A stretch of DNA of 64,000 nt, taken from positions 46,591 to 110,590 of the forward strand of contig PHBY01000013.1 of NCBI GenBank assembly GCA_002840735.1. The letters run 5' to 3'. Origin of the DNA: Chloroflexi bacterium HGW-Chloroflexi-2. Lineage in GTDB: Bacteria; Chloroflexota; Anaerolineae; Anaerolineales; Anaerolineaceae. Each line of letters opens with the position of its first letter. The first letter of the stretch is position 1. The notes under the pieces were generated by a model, which saw nothing but the letters and a program-made list of their open reading frames with translations, ran no database searches and was not told the origin of the DNA. Shown here piece by piece: positions 1 to 8,444 of this stretch. Made by a program: the position numbers and the translations under genes.

Positions 1-1
1 A

Positions 2-469
2 TTCAAAGCCGAAATGGAAGAAGTATTGAGCCTTTACGACGGTGAAATCCGGTTGGTGGTTTGGGATGAGGAATTGAGGATCGTGGTCGCCCAATTGGAG
101 AAGAACATCTCCTTGCTGGAGGTGCTCTATCCGGTGGTGATTGGTGTTTCAGTGCTGGTTGGCGCTGGGTTGTGCTTTCTTATGCTCCTGCTAGCTACGA
201 AGGAAGCTGCCATCCTGCGCATTCTCGGGACCACCCGCAGATCCGTTCGACTGGTATTGTTCAGTGAACCGGTGATCCTTTCGATGATCGGTGTCATCAT
301 CAGCCTGGTGATCACTTCCCTTTTGTGGACGACAACCGGCAAGGTCTCAATTGGATCATTATTGACCAGCACGGGTCTGTATCTGCTGGGGGCTTTGATC
401 GGGTCGATCTCCGGTGCCATCATGGTCACCAATAAAAAGCCATTGGAACTGTTACAGGTTAAGGAATAA
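2..469 (+). CDS. FtsX-like ABC transporter permease, C-terminal part (5' truncated by window)
   Basis: The frame is open from the window edge, so the ATG at 14 is probably internal and only the C-terminal part is visible. Three hydrophobic segments (about 25 residues each, at roughly residues 38-62, 80-106 and 115-138 counted from ATG 14) and a short basic tail match the last three helices of FtsX/MacB-type permeases. In this family the permease couples ATP hydrolysis by a LolD-like partner to export or to mechanical transmission at the membrane. The ATPase follows 10 nt after the stop, supporting one operon. The substrate cannot be told from this fragment. Confidence 0.8.
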   Translation, partial: FKAEMEEVLSLYDGEIRLVVWDEELRIVVAQLEKNISLLEVLYPVVIGVSVLVGAGLCFLMLLLATKEAAILRILGTTRRSVRLVLFSEPVILSMIGVIISLVITSLLWTTTGKVSIGSLLTSTGLYLLGALIGSISGAIMVTNKKPLELLQVKE

Positions 470-479
470 GGAGGAGAAC

Positions 480-1157
480 ATGTCAACATTAAAACTGGAT
501 GGGGTTAGTTACCAATATAAAAATGGTGACCGGAAAGTGGTAAACAATGTGTCCTGCATATTTGGCAGCGGAAAGGTAAGCGCGGTGGTTGGACCTTCTG
601 GCAGCGGTAAGACGACCCTTCTCTCTCTGATGGCCGGCTTGGATCAACCCACAGAAGGAAGAATCCTCCTGGATGGAGATGACCTTGCCAATATGGATCT
701 GGATCAATACCGCCGTGAACGGGTAGCTATGGTTTTTCAGGCGTTTCACCTTTTTCCCCTGCTGACCATGCTCGAGAATGTCTGTTTCCCGATGGAGTTG
801 AATGGCATATCAAATTCTGATGCGAAGGCAAAAGCAAAAGAACTGCTCGCTTCCGTGGGAATCGAAGCCGAAAAGCACAAACGCTATCCAGCAAACCTAT
901 CCGGTGGGGAGCAGCAACGCGTTGCCATCGCGCGTGCCCTGGCAAGTGGTGCACGCATAATCCTGGCAGACGAACCCACCGGCAACCTGGACAAAGCCAA
1001 TGGAGAAAACGTGATCGAGATACTGCAGCAGTTGGCTCACCAGCAACGCTACTGTGTTGTGGTAGTCACCCACAATCTGGAAATCGCCGAGCGCTCGGAC
1101 AAGGTTTGGAGCATGTCGGATGGTGTGTTGGTGGAACAGGTCGCTCAACCTGCGTAA
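480..1157 (+). CDS. ABC transporter ATP-binding protein (LolD/MacB-type)
   Basis: 225-residue ABC ATPase of the usual LolD length. Visible motifs are Walker [11 protein letters not shown]-loop region [12 protein letters not shown], signature LSGGEQQR, Walker [12 protein letters not shown] and the switch histidine in VVTHNLEIA. The start at 480 is chosen because a strong Shine-Dalgarno (GGAGGAG, 470-476) sits just upstream; a longer frame reaching 414 overlaps the permease and lacks such a site. It is the ATPase partner of the FtsX-like permease immediately upstream. It energises a membrane exporter of unknown substrate. Confidence 0.92.
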   Translation: MSTLKLDGVSYQYKNGDRKVVNNVSCIFGSGKVSAVVGPSGSGKTTLLSLMAGLDQPTEGRILLDGDDLANMDLDQYRRERVAMVFQAFHLFPLLTMLENVCFPMELNGISNSDAKAKAKELLASVGIEAEKHKRYPANLSGGEQQRVAIARALASGARIILADEPTGNLDKANGENVIEILQQLAHQQRYCVVVVTHNLEIAERSDKVWSMSDGVLVEQVAQPA

Positions 1158-1160
1158 ATA

Positions 1161-1367
1161 TTATTCAAGATCAACAATTTCAAAGACTCTTTGAAGTCGG
1201 GTGGTAGCTGGATCATAGCCATAAACAATCTGCCTCATCACCTCGATTGCTTCCATTCGTTCTTGAGGTGTTTTTGAATGCCAATACGCTACCTCATCGC
1301 TCTCTTCGTGAAGAGAAGATATTGTTATGGTTTTTTTATCTAATTTGGGTAATTTCTTGTTTTTCAT
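1161..1367 (-). CDS. Small conserved protein, possible partner of nucleotidyltransferase
   Basis: 68-residue protein with a basic N-terminus and a helical centre (SKTPQERMEAIEVMRQIVYG) ending in a motif of the YDPATTRLQRVFEIV type. From memory, small proteins with this ending occur beside nucleotidyltransferases in Chloroflexi and cyanobacteria; that is recollection, not a search. It lies 40 nt downstream of the nucleotidyltransferase gene on the same strand, so the two are probably cotranscribed. No catalytic motif is visible. It could be an antitoxin or scaffold for the enzyme, but function is unknown. Confidence 0.6.
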   Translation of the reverse strand: MKNKKLPKLDKKTITISSLHEESDEVAYWHSKTPQERMEAIEVMRQIVYGYDPATTRLQRVFEIVDLE

Positions 1368-1407
1368 TTCTTAATTATATAACACCTCAGTGTTAATAAA
1401 GAGCTAT

Positions 1408-1809
1408 TCACAGCGCAATCCCGTCCTGGTCAATCGCATCGCGTAGCGAGGCTTTACAGGTCTCAGCATCTATCAGATCAACTTTGAATTCTGCACTTAA
1501 CCCGGTAATCGCAGCGACAGCGGCATAAAATCGATCGGCAGGCACCCCAAAAACTGCCAGGTCAATGTCGGACCATAAAGTGAAGTTTCCTGGGATCGCC
1601 AGAGAACCGAACAACATCACTTTCTTTGCATCAAACTCTTTACGCAACAATTCTGCCGCCTGTCGGGCTACCCGCAAAGCTTGTTTACGCCGACGCTCCA
1701 GCTGAGAATGAGTGGCAGACTGGCGCTGGAGAATCGCTTGGATAGGCTGATACTTCTTCCATTCTTCAGGTGGTAAATCCAGGGCTGTCCGGTGAATCAA
1801 ATCTGTCAT
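1408..1809 (-). CDS. MNT-type nucleotidyltransferase domain protein
   Basis: 133 residues. The N-terminal half is helical and charged (QLERRRKQALRVARQAAELL). The C-terminal half has the polymerase-beta-like signature FGSLAIPGNFTLWSDIDLAVFG-type, i.e. G-S followed by D-x-D at about residues 81-95, then a strand containing a further Asp (KVDLIDAETC). Proteins of this size belong to the minimal nucleotidyltransferase group, often antitoxins that AMPylate a HEPN toxin; no HEPN gene is seen here. It is cotranscribed with the small gene downstream. Whether the pair is a toxin-antitoxin system is inference. Confidence 0.75.
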   Translation of the reverse strand: MTDLIHRTALDLPPEEWKKYQPIQAILQRQSATHSQLERRRKQALRVARQAAELLRKEFDAKKVMLFGSLAIPGNFTLWSDIDLAVFGVPADRFYAAVAAITGLSAEFKVDLIDAETCKASLRDAIDQDGIAL

Positions 1810-1928
1810 GCTTATATTATAGCAAACAATCCTGCTCTTACCCTGCCCTCTTTGTTGACTGCTAATTTATCCTGAACAAAAAAGTTTCAACCGATCCTTA
1901 CAGCAGAGGCTTTCTATCACAATTTCAG

Positions 1929-2375
1929 AAGTGCGCTGCACAAGCTGTTGGTGCGTTGACGTCTGCCCTTTGGGTACACTTAGGAATTTACAACTACCAT
2001 CCATTTTGGTAGAAGAGATTGTTTAACACGAATCCAGAAGTGCGATGCACCTGAAGCTGTTGGTGCGTTGCACTTAGGGATTTATAACTACCATCTATCT
2101 TGGTAGAAGAGATTTTTTAACACGAATCCAAAAGTGCGATGCACCTGAAGCTGTTGGTGCGTTGCACTTAGGGATTTATAACTACCATCTATCTTGGTAG
2201 AAGAGATTGTTTAACACGAATCCAAAAGTGCGATGCACCTGAACTAAAGCCAACAACTATGATCTAGAGTGCAATGCACTTTTGGTATCTTGATTCTCAT
2301 TCTTAAAACCCTATTCAATGTAGACTTCTTATCCCTAAGTGTACCCAAAGGGCATCTGCGACAACGCACCTTTTT
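1929..2375. repeat. Mosaic hairpin repeat array (GTGC-NNN-GCAC family), locus 1
   Basis: The 665-base gap between the nucleotidyltransferase and abiEi is filled by repeats. A 94-bp unit starts at 2038, 2132 and 2226, after a diverged copy at 1929. Each unit carries AAGTGCGATGCACCT followed by GGTGCGTTGCACTTAGG. The array ends with a variant in which the motif is interrupted by GTACCCAAAGGGCATC (about 2338-2353). No reading frame of interest is present. The same motifs recur near 6.8, 11.2 and 13.3 kb. Confidence 0.85.
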
Positions 2376-2474
2376 TCCAAGTATTCTAGATTTTCTTCAT
2401 GACAGGAGATAAAAAACAAAAAACTTTATTCTTTTAATATAGCAATAATATATAAAATATGATATTATCTATAT

Positions 2475-3275
2475 ATGAAAAGAATTTCATTAACCAACAC
2501 CGACATTGAAATTTTAGAACAAGCCATCATTAATTTTGGTTCTGTGGTTACGTTTCAACAACTTATTTCTTTATTTGAGGAAGATGTTGAATATGCAAGG
2601 ATTCGCATTAGTAAGCTGGTCAATCAAGGCTGGCTCACAAGGATAAAAAATGGTGTCTATGTTATTTCAGAATTTTCCTCGCGAGGTTCGCTATCGATTT
2701 CTCATCTTGCCATTGTCAATCACCTTGTTGAAGATTCATACATTTCGTTTGAAAATGCTTTGCAACACCATGGATTGTTTGATCAGTATTTATCATCTGT
2801 CAGCACAATTTCGTTGGCACAAAAGGTTTCCAGGACAATTGATGGGATTTCCTATCACTTCATTCGAACGAAATCGGATTATTTTTACGGTTGGGAAATT
2901 CATGAAATTGATCACCAGAATGTAAAAATCGCCACAGTTGAAAAAGCATTGATTGACCTCATTCAATTCCATCGCACACGTTATTCGGCTGACCTTGTTC
3001 TTGAGAAATTAGTAGAATATAGAGGGGAAGTTGATTTTGAAAAATTAATTGCGTTTTTACAAAAAGCAAATTTAACCACGCAGCGAATATTCGGATTTTT
3101 ATTGGATCTGGCACACATCAACAGCGAACCCTTATACAATTTACTCCGGAATTCCCAGAGCATATCCAATCTTTCCAGGTCAGAAAGCAAGATTTATAAT
3201 CATAAATGGAAGCTATATTATGACGAATACTTCAACCAATACACCAAAGAAGAAACTAACACGACAACAGCTTGA
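2475..3275 (+). CDS. abiEi: Type IV toxin-antitoxin antitoxin / transcriptional regulator AbiEi
   Basis: 266 residues. An N-terminal winged-helix region (about 1-65, with RIRISKLVNQGWLTRIKNGV typical of the wing) is followed by the AbiEi body, including a VEKALIDLIQF segment that is characteristic of this family. AbiEi represses its own operon and counteracts the AbiEii toxin; related pairs act in abortive phage defence. The gene overlaps abiEii by 56 nt in another frame, consistent with translational coupling. The upstream region is very AT-rich. Codon use is more AT-rich than neighbouring metabolic genes, suggesting recent acquisition. Confidence 0.85.
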   Translation: MKRISLTNTDIEILEQAIINFGSVVTFQQLISLFEEDVEYARIRISKLVNQGWLTRIKNGVYVISEFSSRGSLSISHLAIVNHLVEDSYISFENALQHHGLFDQYLSSVSTISLAQKVSRTIDGISYHFIRTKSDYFYGWEIHEIDHQNVKIATVEKALIDLIQFHRTRYSADLVLEKLVEYRGEVDFEKLIAFLQKANLTTQRIFGFLLDLAHINSEPLYNLLRNSQSISNLSRSESKIYNHKWKLYYDEYFNQYTKEETNTTTA

Positions 3276-4005
3276 ACTCATCAATCGAAGAAGCTTGAAG
3301 TATCGACTTGATATTGCACAAAAAGATTACTTCCTCGCATTGGTCCTTGAACTTATCTATGACTCTCCCTTGAAAAATAAATTAATTTTCAAGGGTGGCA
3401 CTGCTTTACATCACTGCTATCTGTCACAAAAAAGGTTCTCAGAAGATATTGATTTCACTTCGCTGGACAACGAAATTTCATTTGAAGAGGTTAAGGAAGT
3501 AATTGAGGAAGATGGTACTTTTGTTGTTGATAAAGTGTTCGAATCGAACTACACAATCAAAATTGAACGGTTAAAGTACGAAGGACTTTTAGGGCAAAAC
3601 GGAAGTATCAAGATTGAAATTGATCGTCACCAAAATGTTGTCCTTCCCGGTAGAGAAATCCAATACAAAAATGTTTGGAACGTTCCTGTATCTCCAATTC
3701 TGATGGATGGAAGAGAAATTCTTGCAGAAAAACTTCGAGCAATCTCCCAAAGGGCGAGATATCGAGATTTTTACGATCTCTATTTCCTTTTGGTTGAACT
3801 GAAATTTGATTTGAATTTTTCGATTGAATTGCTAAAACAAAAAGAAATTCGTAAACCTATTCTCAGTAAAAACATAATCAACAACTGGCAAATTGCCCGA
3901 GAAGAAAAAGAAAAGGATTTACATACGATCTTTGTTTCAGAATCTGTTGAAGATGAGGTTATTCAAGAGATCTTGGAAAATATTCAATTTGAAGATATTC
4001 AGTAA
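3220..4005 (+). CDS. abiEii: Type IV toxin AbiEii nucleotidyltransferase
   Basis: 261 residues of the AbiEii/AbiGii toxin family. Visible catalytic motif: KGGTALHHCYL followed by RFSEDIDFTSL (G-G-T and D-x-D), then a lysine/arginine-rich segment (EILAEKLRAISQRARYRDFYDLYFL) matching the conserved family motif after the active site. Known members are nucleotidyltransferases that modify tRNA or other targets; the exact target here is unknown. The start at 3220 lies inside abiEi; the next Met is further in, and an N-terminal lysine-rich stretch makes either start possible. Forms a two-gene TA operon with abiEi. Confidence 0.85.
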   Translation: MTNTSTNTPKKKLTRQQLELINRRSLKYRLDIAQKDYFLALVLELIYDSPLKNKLIFKGGTALHHCYLSQKRFSEDIDFTSLDNEISFEEVKEVIEEDGTFVVDKVFESNYTIKIERLKYEGLLGQNGSIKIEIDRHQNVVLPGREIQYKNVWNVPVSPILMDGREILAEKLRAISQRARYRDFYDLYFLLVELKFDLNFSIELLKQKEIRKPILSKNIINNWQIAREEKEKDLHTIFVSESVEDEVIQEILENIQFEDIQ

Positions 4006-4398
4006 AAGTTAGTGATTGTTATCTTCCTGAGTCGCTTTTATCAATAAATAAACCTGTGCGATTATACGATTCGGACGTGTTTTGTTATACAATTCGGACG
4101 AATGTTAATTTCCGTTTTAGCCAGAAGTTATAATTATTTTATACATTGTGGTGATTCTATTTTTCTTCGATCACGTTTATGTTTCTCGACATATGTTGTT
4201 AAAGTAACGGGATTTTTCTCAAAGTAAGTTGAACACAATACCCAATCTCAATCAAGAAGCGCAATTCGTGAATATCATGACCTTTGGTCATTCGTGATTC
4301 TATTCGTGGATGGCTCTTCAGGTTCATTTCCAACCAATAGTGTTATAAAACCTCACCTTTAAGGAACAGTTAAATGAATGCATTCAAATCCAACATGA
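4006..4398. other. Intergenic region with a short direct repeat
   Basis: No gene is supported in these 393 bases. They contain a 16-bp direct repeat, TTATACRATTCGGACG, at 4062-4077 and 4085-4100 (23-bp period). A small hairpin (ATGACC-TTT-GGTCAT) lies at about 4278-4292. The repeat could be an operator, but nothing ties it to a specific regulator. Confidence 0.5.
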
Positions 4399-5028
4399 AT
4401 GGAGTCAAATTTGATTGAACAACAGAACCAAAACATACAGAAGGACGATGTTGAAACGCTTGAATTCAGCAGTGATGACGCCATCATTCAGGCTACCCGT
4501 GAGGATAAAACCAAATTTGTGCATCTTTACCACCGTTATGTGAAGGATGTATACCGCTATGCTTTCTCTCATCTGAATCATCCAACTGAAGCGGAGGATA
4601 TCACCTCGCAAACATTTCTGATCGCTCTGCAAAACTTTGATCAGTATCGGGGTGACGGGTGCTTCGGCGCTTATCTGACCGGTATTGCCAGGCGGTTAAT
4701 TGCCAGATCCTTCCGGCACTCTCAAGATGAATGGGGAAATGAAGCTGATCTCATGGTAGAAACGAAAGCCATTTCAGAGGAGGAGATCTCTCAAAAAATG
4801 ACTCTCGAACAGGTGATCAACGAGCTTACAACCATTCCGGACAGCAGGGCAGAGGCGATCCGCTTACATTATTTTGCCGGATTACAGATGAAGGAAGTGG
4901 CCCAGGTGATGCGCAAGAGCGAGATGGCGATTCGGATGCTGGTTCATCGTGGAATTGTTGATTTGAAGAAAAGATTGGTAAATGGAAATGAACCACAGGG
5001 TGAGAAAAATGAAACAAATCATGAATAA
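4399..5028 (+). CDS. ECF-type RNA polymerase sigma factor
   Basis: 209 residues. Region 2 is visible around residues 35-95 (FVHLYHRYVKDVYRYAFSHL, then EAEDITSQTFLIAL and FGAYLTGIARRLIAR). Region 4 is at about 140-195, with a helix-turn-helix of the form LQMKEVAQVMRKSEMAIRML. No region 1.1 or 3 is present, so it is an ECF/group 4 sigma. The stop overlaps the start of the downstream membrane protein, an arrangement typical of sigma/anti-sigma pairs. No convincing Shine-Dalgarno precedes ATG 4399, so the exact start is uncertain. Its target promoters are unknown. Confidence 0.88.
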   Translation: MESNLIEQQNQNIQKDDVETLEFSSDDAIIQATREDKTKFVHLYHRYVKDVYRYAFSHLNHPTEAEDITSQTFLIALQNFDQYRGDGCFGAYLTGIARRLIARSFRHSQDEWGNEADLMVETKAISEEEISQKMTLEQVINELTTIPDSRAEAIRLHYFAGLQMKEVAQVMRKSEMAIRMLVHRGIVDLKKRLVNGNEPQGEKNETNHE

Positions 5029-6502
5029 ATTATTCAAAAGAAACTTAACGATCAATGAAGATCAGGTGGAACTTGATCCCACCTTCGATCTTGATCTCAG
5101 AACGATGGTTGCTGCTGTCATCCCGGGGGAAAGCTTCGAGAAGCAACTGGAAACACAAATTCTGGAAATGGCTGCAGCCAAAAATAAAAACAATGCCCAT
5201 GGGTCAACTCAAAAACAGGCTGGCTGGTTTTCATTGAACACGCCATTAAAGAAATTCTCAATGGTGGGATTAACGATTGTGTTGATTATTGCCGTCAGTC
5301 TGTTGGTCAGTCCCTCCTTGCGAGTGATGGCGGAAAATATATTCAGCTTCTGGAAAAAGGTCGATAATCAACAGGTTATCACACCATTTCCGAAAGTGCC
5401 TGCAATTGATCCGGAAGAGATACCTGCCATTGTGGAATCATTACAGGAGGAGATCAAAAGCACCCAACAGGCAACGGTGGCCAACGCTGAGGAAGAATAC
5501 ATCCTCAAATTACCCACTTTATTACCGGAAGGTCATCGCATTTTAGTCGTGGATAGGGATCCTAGGGGCAATGCAATTTTGGACCTTTCTGGAGGACGTG
5601 TCCGGATGACCATAACGATTCGACCCGCAAATGAAATGCAAGGAAAAATTCTTGGTCCTGAGGACAAGGTAGAAAAGGTTACCATCGGTGACATAACCTA
5701 TGAGTACGTGCGTGGGGGATGGGGAATTGGCAATTCATTTTCCAGCCTGATGGACTCTGACGCAGTTAAAGACCTCTCATGGATTGATGATTATGATGGT
5801 ATTCATAAATTAAGCTGGTTTGATGGAAACATGAATTACTACATGTTAGTTGCTGGAAGTAGTTCTCCGGGTACTGATTTGTATCTTGGTAAGAACGACC
5901 TGGTCAAGATCGCTTCAAGTTTTCATCCCCTGGAAAATGGAAAGCGACCACCTTTGGATTTCTTTGAACCTGATCATGGCATAGATGAAAAACCCTTTGA
6001 GTACATAAAAGACATTTCTGTTTTAGAAGAATTGGTCAGGTTTAATATACCAGAAGCAACGGTTCTACCTGGAAATTTTAGCTTCAAAAACGGTATGCCC
6101 GTGTTTACAGGAAATCACGTCATAATGTATTACTCTTGCACAGACGATGCTGTAAGTTCAGAGGTAATGAAGGAATTTGAGTTTGAATTTACAATTGGTC
6201 GTTACACCGAGTCAGGTCTGGCAAAGGAATTTGAAATGTTTGGTGGGTATGAAGTTGGTGAAGATGCCATTATTGAAACAGTTTTGATAAATGATATGGA
6301 AATCCAATATGTGAGAGGGGGGTGGACTTACAAAGCTGGAGAAAGAACATGGGATAATAATAAAAAACAATTCATAATGGTTTGGTATCAAGATGGTCTC
6401 TTGTACTTCTTGCATAATCCCAATGTTTTTCAGTCTGATGATCAGGGTTTCTGTGCACTATCCAAAGAAGATCTGATCAAGTTTGTGGAAGGATTGCAAT
6501 AG
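5009..6502 (+). CDS. Membrane-anchored anti-sigma-like protein with duplicated extracellular domain
   Basis: About 497 residues from ATG 5009, chosen because AGGGTGAG lies 4 nt upstream; a start at 4982 is also open. A cytoplasmic N-terminal part (about 80 residues, E-rich) precedes one transmembrane helix (near nt 5255-5310, LTIVLIIAVSLLVS). A large outside region follows with two related segments, each containing YVRGGW preceded by an I-x-D/N-x-x-I strand (near nt 5700 and 6310). This resembles DUF4367-type anti-sigma or sporulation-associated ectodomains; the family call is tentative. Overlap with the sigma gene suggests it controls that sigma in response to an envelope signal. Confidence 0.7.
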   Translation: MKQIMNKLFKRNLTINEDQVELDPTFDLDLRTMVAAVIPGESFEKQLETQILEMAAAKNKNNAHGSTQKQAGWFSLNTPLKKFSMVGLTIVLIIAVSLLVSPSLRVMAENIFSFWKKVDNQQVITPFPKVPAIDPEEIPAIVESLQEEIKSTQQATVANAEEEYILKLPTLLPEGHRILVVDRDPRGNAILDLSGGRVRMTITIRPANEMQGKILGPEDKVEKVTIGDITYEYVRGGWGIGNSFSSLMDSDAVKDLSWIDDYDGIHKLSWFDGNMNYYMLVAGSSSPGTDLYLGKNDLVKIASSFHPLENGKRPPLDFFEPDHGIDEKPFEYIKDISVLEELVRFNIPEATVLPGNFSFKNGMPVFTGNHVIMYYSCTDDAVSSEVMKEFEFEFTIGRYTESGLAKEFEMFGGYEVGEDAIIETVLINDMEIQYVRGGWTYKAGERTWDNNKKQFIMVWYQDGLLYFLHNPNVFQSDDQGFCALSKEDLIKFVEGLQ

Positions 6503-6511
6503 GATGAAAAC

Positions 6512-6545
6512 CAGGGCAGATTCATGAATCTGCTCTGCTTTTCTT
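6512..6545 (+). terminator. Rho-independent terminator after the sigma/anti-sigma operon
   Basis: Inverted repeat CAGGGCAGATTC-AT-GAATCTGCTCTG (12-bp stem with one G-T wobble) followed by CTTTTCTT. It starts 10 nt after the anti-sigma stop. Confidence 0.7.
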
Positions 6546-6652
6546 AAAGAACATTTTGCCAAAGATTGGGCATCGTGAAAGGTGAAAAAACGAATGCCCA
6601 ATTCTTTTTCTTCTTAAGGTCACTTTGATTGATTTGTAAATATGTATCATAC

Positions 6653-6792
6653 CTTATTATCATTTATTCCATACTTCGGTAATAAGGCAACACTCTTATT
6701 ATCATTTTCTTGTGAAATCGGTAATAAGGCAATACCCTTATTATCACTTTTATGGGAATTCAGTAATACGACTTATTCCTTATTATCATTTT
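6653..6792. repeat. 42-bp tandem repeat, four copies
   Basis: CTTATTATCA recurs at 6653, 6695, 6737 and 6778 (periods 42, 42, 41). Each unit also carries GGTAATAAGG, the inverse of CCTTATTA, so each unit can form a short hairpin. It lies in a 470-base gap without genes. No similar array is seen elsewhere in the window. Confidence 0.8.
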
Positions 6793-6825
6793 TTTGGTTT
6801 CAACGCTGAGAGGTTAATTCCCAGG

Positions 6826-6932
6826 TACAATGCACTTTTGGTTTCCTGATTCACAGTCGCAATTTCCCGTTCGATGTAGACTCATTCTCTCCAAGTGCAC
6901 CCGAAAGGGCGTCTTCGACAATGCACCAAAGA
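6826..6932. repeat. Mosaic hairpin repeat, single unit (locus 2)
   Basis: One unit of the GTGC-NNN-GCAC family: a motif AATGCACTTTTGG near 6830 and, about 65 bp on, CCAAGTGC interrupted by ACCCGAAAGGGCGTC and completed as AATGCACC. It is the same variant structure as the right end of locus 1 (about 2258-2370). Confidence 0.75.
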
Positions 6933-6971
6933 TCTGATAATTTTTTCCCTTTCAACTTTCACCTTTAGACT

Positions 6972-7334
6972 TTAACCTAACCCAACCATCCACACACCCA
7001 ACAACACCAGCCCCACGGGTGTAATACGGTGCAGCAAACGCAATAATTTATAGTCCAGTTTGTCCAGGCTCATCAAAGCCCCACTGGCAAACAGGATGAT
7101 CATCATGATTGCAATCAAGACTACCTGCAAGATCCATTCAGGCTGAACTTCTCCTGATTTGAACCAGTTGCTGAACTGCAACCCAACCAACACAACTGCC
7201 GCAAGTGCTATCAGTTTATGGATATTAAACACAACCTGATGATATGGTTTACCCAAACAGCTCAACCAAAACCCAAAGATGACTGTTAAAACAAATGCCA
7301 CACCGGGGTATAGGATTAAACTTAATGAATACAT
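6972..7334 (-). CDS. Small four-helix membrane protein of unknown function
   Basis: 120 residues, nearly all hydrophobic, with four predicted transmembrane helices (about residues 5-25, 38-58, 68-90 and 100-118). Histidines occur near helix 2 (YHQVVFNIHKL) and before helix 4 (LLHRITP), a spacing reminiscent of small haem-binding cytochrome-b-like membrane proteins, but no family can be assigned with confidence. It stands alone between the repeat region and the aldo/keto reductase and is on the same strand as the latter, 77 nt downstream of it. Confidence 0.65.
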   Translation of the reverse strand: MYSLSLILYPGVAFVLTVIFGFWLSCLGKPYHQVVFNIHKLIALAAVVLVGLQFSNWFKSGEVQPEWILQVVLIAIMMIILFASGALMSLDKLDYKLLRLLHRITPVGLVLLGVWMVGLG

Positions 7335-7411
7335 TCGCTAACACTTTCTACCAATGGAATAGATTACTTGTTTTTTCTTTCAACTTTCAACTTTAAACTT
7401 TTTGCTCACTT

Positions 7412-8395
7412 TTACCAATAATGATGGACAGATTCCCGTATTCGGGTGGTGTAAATCTGTTCGATCTGCTCCATTACCTCCTGAGAGATAGCTGGCAGAT
7501 CTGCGGCAGCGGTATTATCCAGAGCCTGTTTGGGGTTCTTTGCGCCGGGAATGGTACAGCTGACAACTGCATGCATCAGAATCCAGCGCAGGGCAAACTG
7601 CGGCATGCTCCAGCCCTCCGGCACCAGTGGACGCAGTTGATCCACCACCTGTAGTCCTATCTCGAAGTCCACGCCGGCAAAGGTCTCGCCACGATCGAAT
7701 GATTCGCCGTGACGGTTGAAGGCGCGGTGATCATCGGCTTCAAAGGTGGTGGTCGGCTTCATCTTGCCGGTCAATAATCCGCTTGCTAGGGGAACACGCA
7801 CAATCACACCGATCTGCTTGCGCACGGCTTCCTTAAAGAATAGCTCCGCCGGGCGTTGCCGGAAGATGTTGAAGATGATCTGTACCGTTTTGACATTAGG
7901 GAATTCAATCGCCTTCAAAGCTTCCTCCACTTTTTCCACCGACACGCCATAATGCCGCAGTTTGCCAGCCTGTACCAGATCATCCAGCACCCCGAAGGTC
8001 TCCGGCATGTAATAGACCTCGGTGGGTGGGCAATGCAGCTGTAGCAAGTCGATGGCTTCAGTGTCCAGATTCTTCAGGCTGCGTTCGACGAAAGCGGTCA
8101 AATTCTCGCGGTTATAGCCACCAGCAACATGCGGATCCAATCTGCGACCAGCTTTGGTGGCTACATGAATTTTTTCTTTGCGCTCCTTTAATACCTCGGC
8201 TACCAGCCTTTCGGAATGTCCATCTCCATACACATCGGCAGTGTCGATGAAATTGACACCGCAGTCAATCGCTTTATGCAATGCCGCCAGCGATTCTTTA
8301 TCATCCACACTCCCCCATGAACCCCCAATCGCCCAGGCTCCAAATGACACCGTCGAAATCTGCCAGCCAGTTCTTCCTAATGCTCGATATTGCAT
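7412..8395 (-). CDS. Aldo/keto reductase
   Basis: 327 residues, the normal length of the family. Motifs: GFGAWAIGG-like loop (VSFGAWAIGGSWG), the catalytic Asp and Tyr in NFIDTADVYGDG, a lysine in HVATKAG, and a His in LLQLHCPP. C-terminal NADPH-binding elements include TIPGAKNPKQ. Enzymes of this group reduce aldehydes or ketones using NADPH. A good Shine-Dalgarno (GGGAGG) precedes the ATG at 8395. The substrate is not predictable. It may share a transcript with the glycosyltransferase upstream on the same strand (49-nt gap). Confidence 0.92.
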   Translation of the reverse strand: MQYRALGRTGWQISTVSFGAWAIGGSWGSVDDKESLAALHKAIDCGVNFIDTADVYGDGHSERLVAEVLKERKEKIHVATKAGRRLDPHVAGGYNRENLTAFVERSLKNLDTEAIDLLQLHCPPTEVYYMPETFGVLDDLVQAGKLRHYGVSVEKVEEALKAIEFPNVKTVQIIFNIFRQRPAELFFKEAVRKQIGVIVRVPLASGLLTGKMKPTTTFEADDHRAFNRHGESFDRGETFAGVDFEIGLQVVDQLRPLVPEGWSMPQFALRWILMHAVVSCTIPGAKNPKQALDNTAAADLPAISQEVMEQIEQIYTTRIRESVHHYW

Positions 8396-8444
8396 GCTAA
8401 ACCTCCCAAGTTCTTCTCCCCTTGATTAATAACCGATTCTTCCT

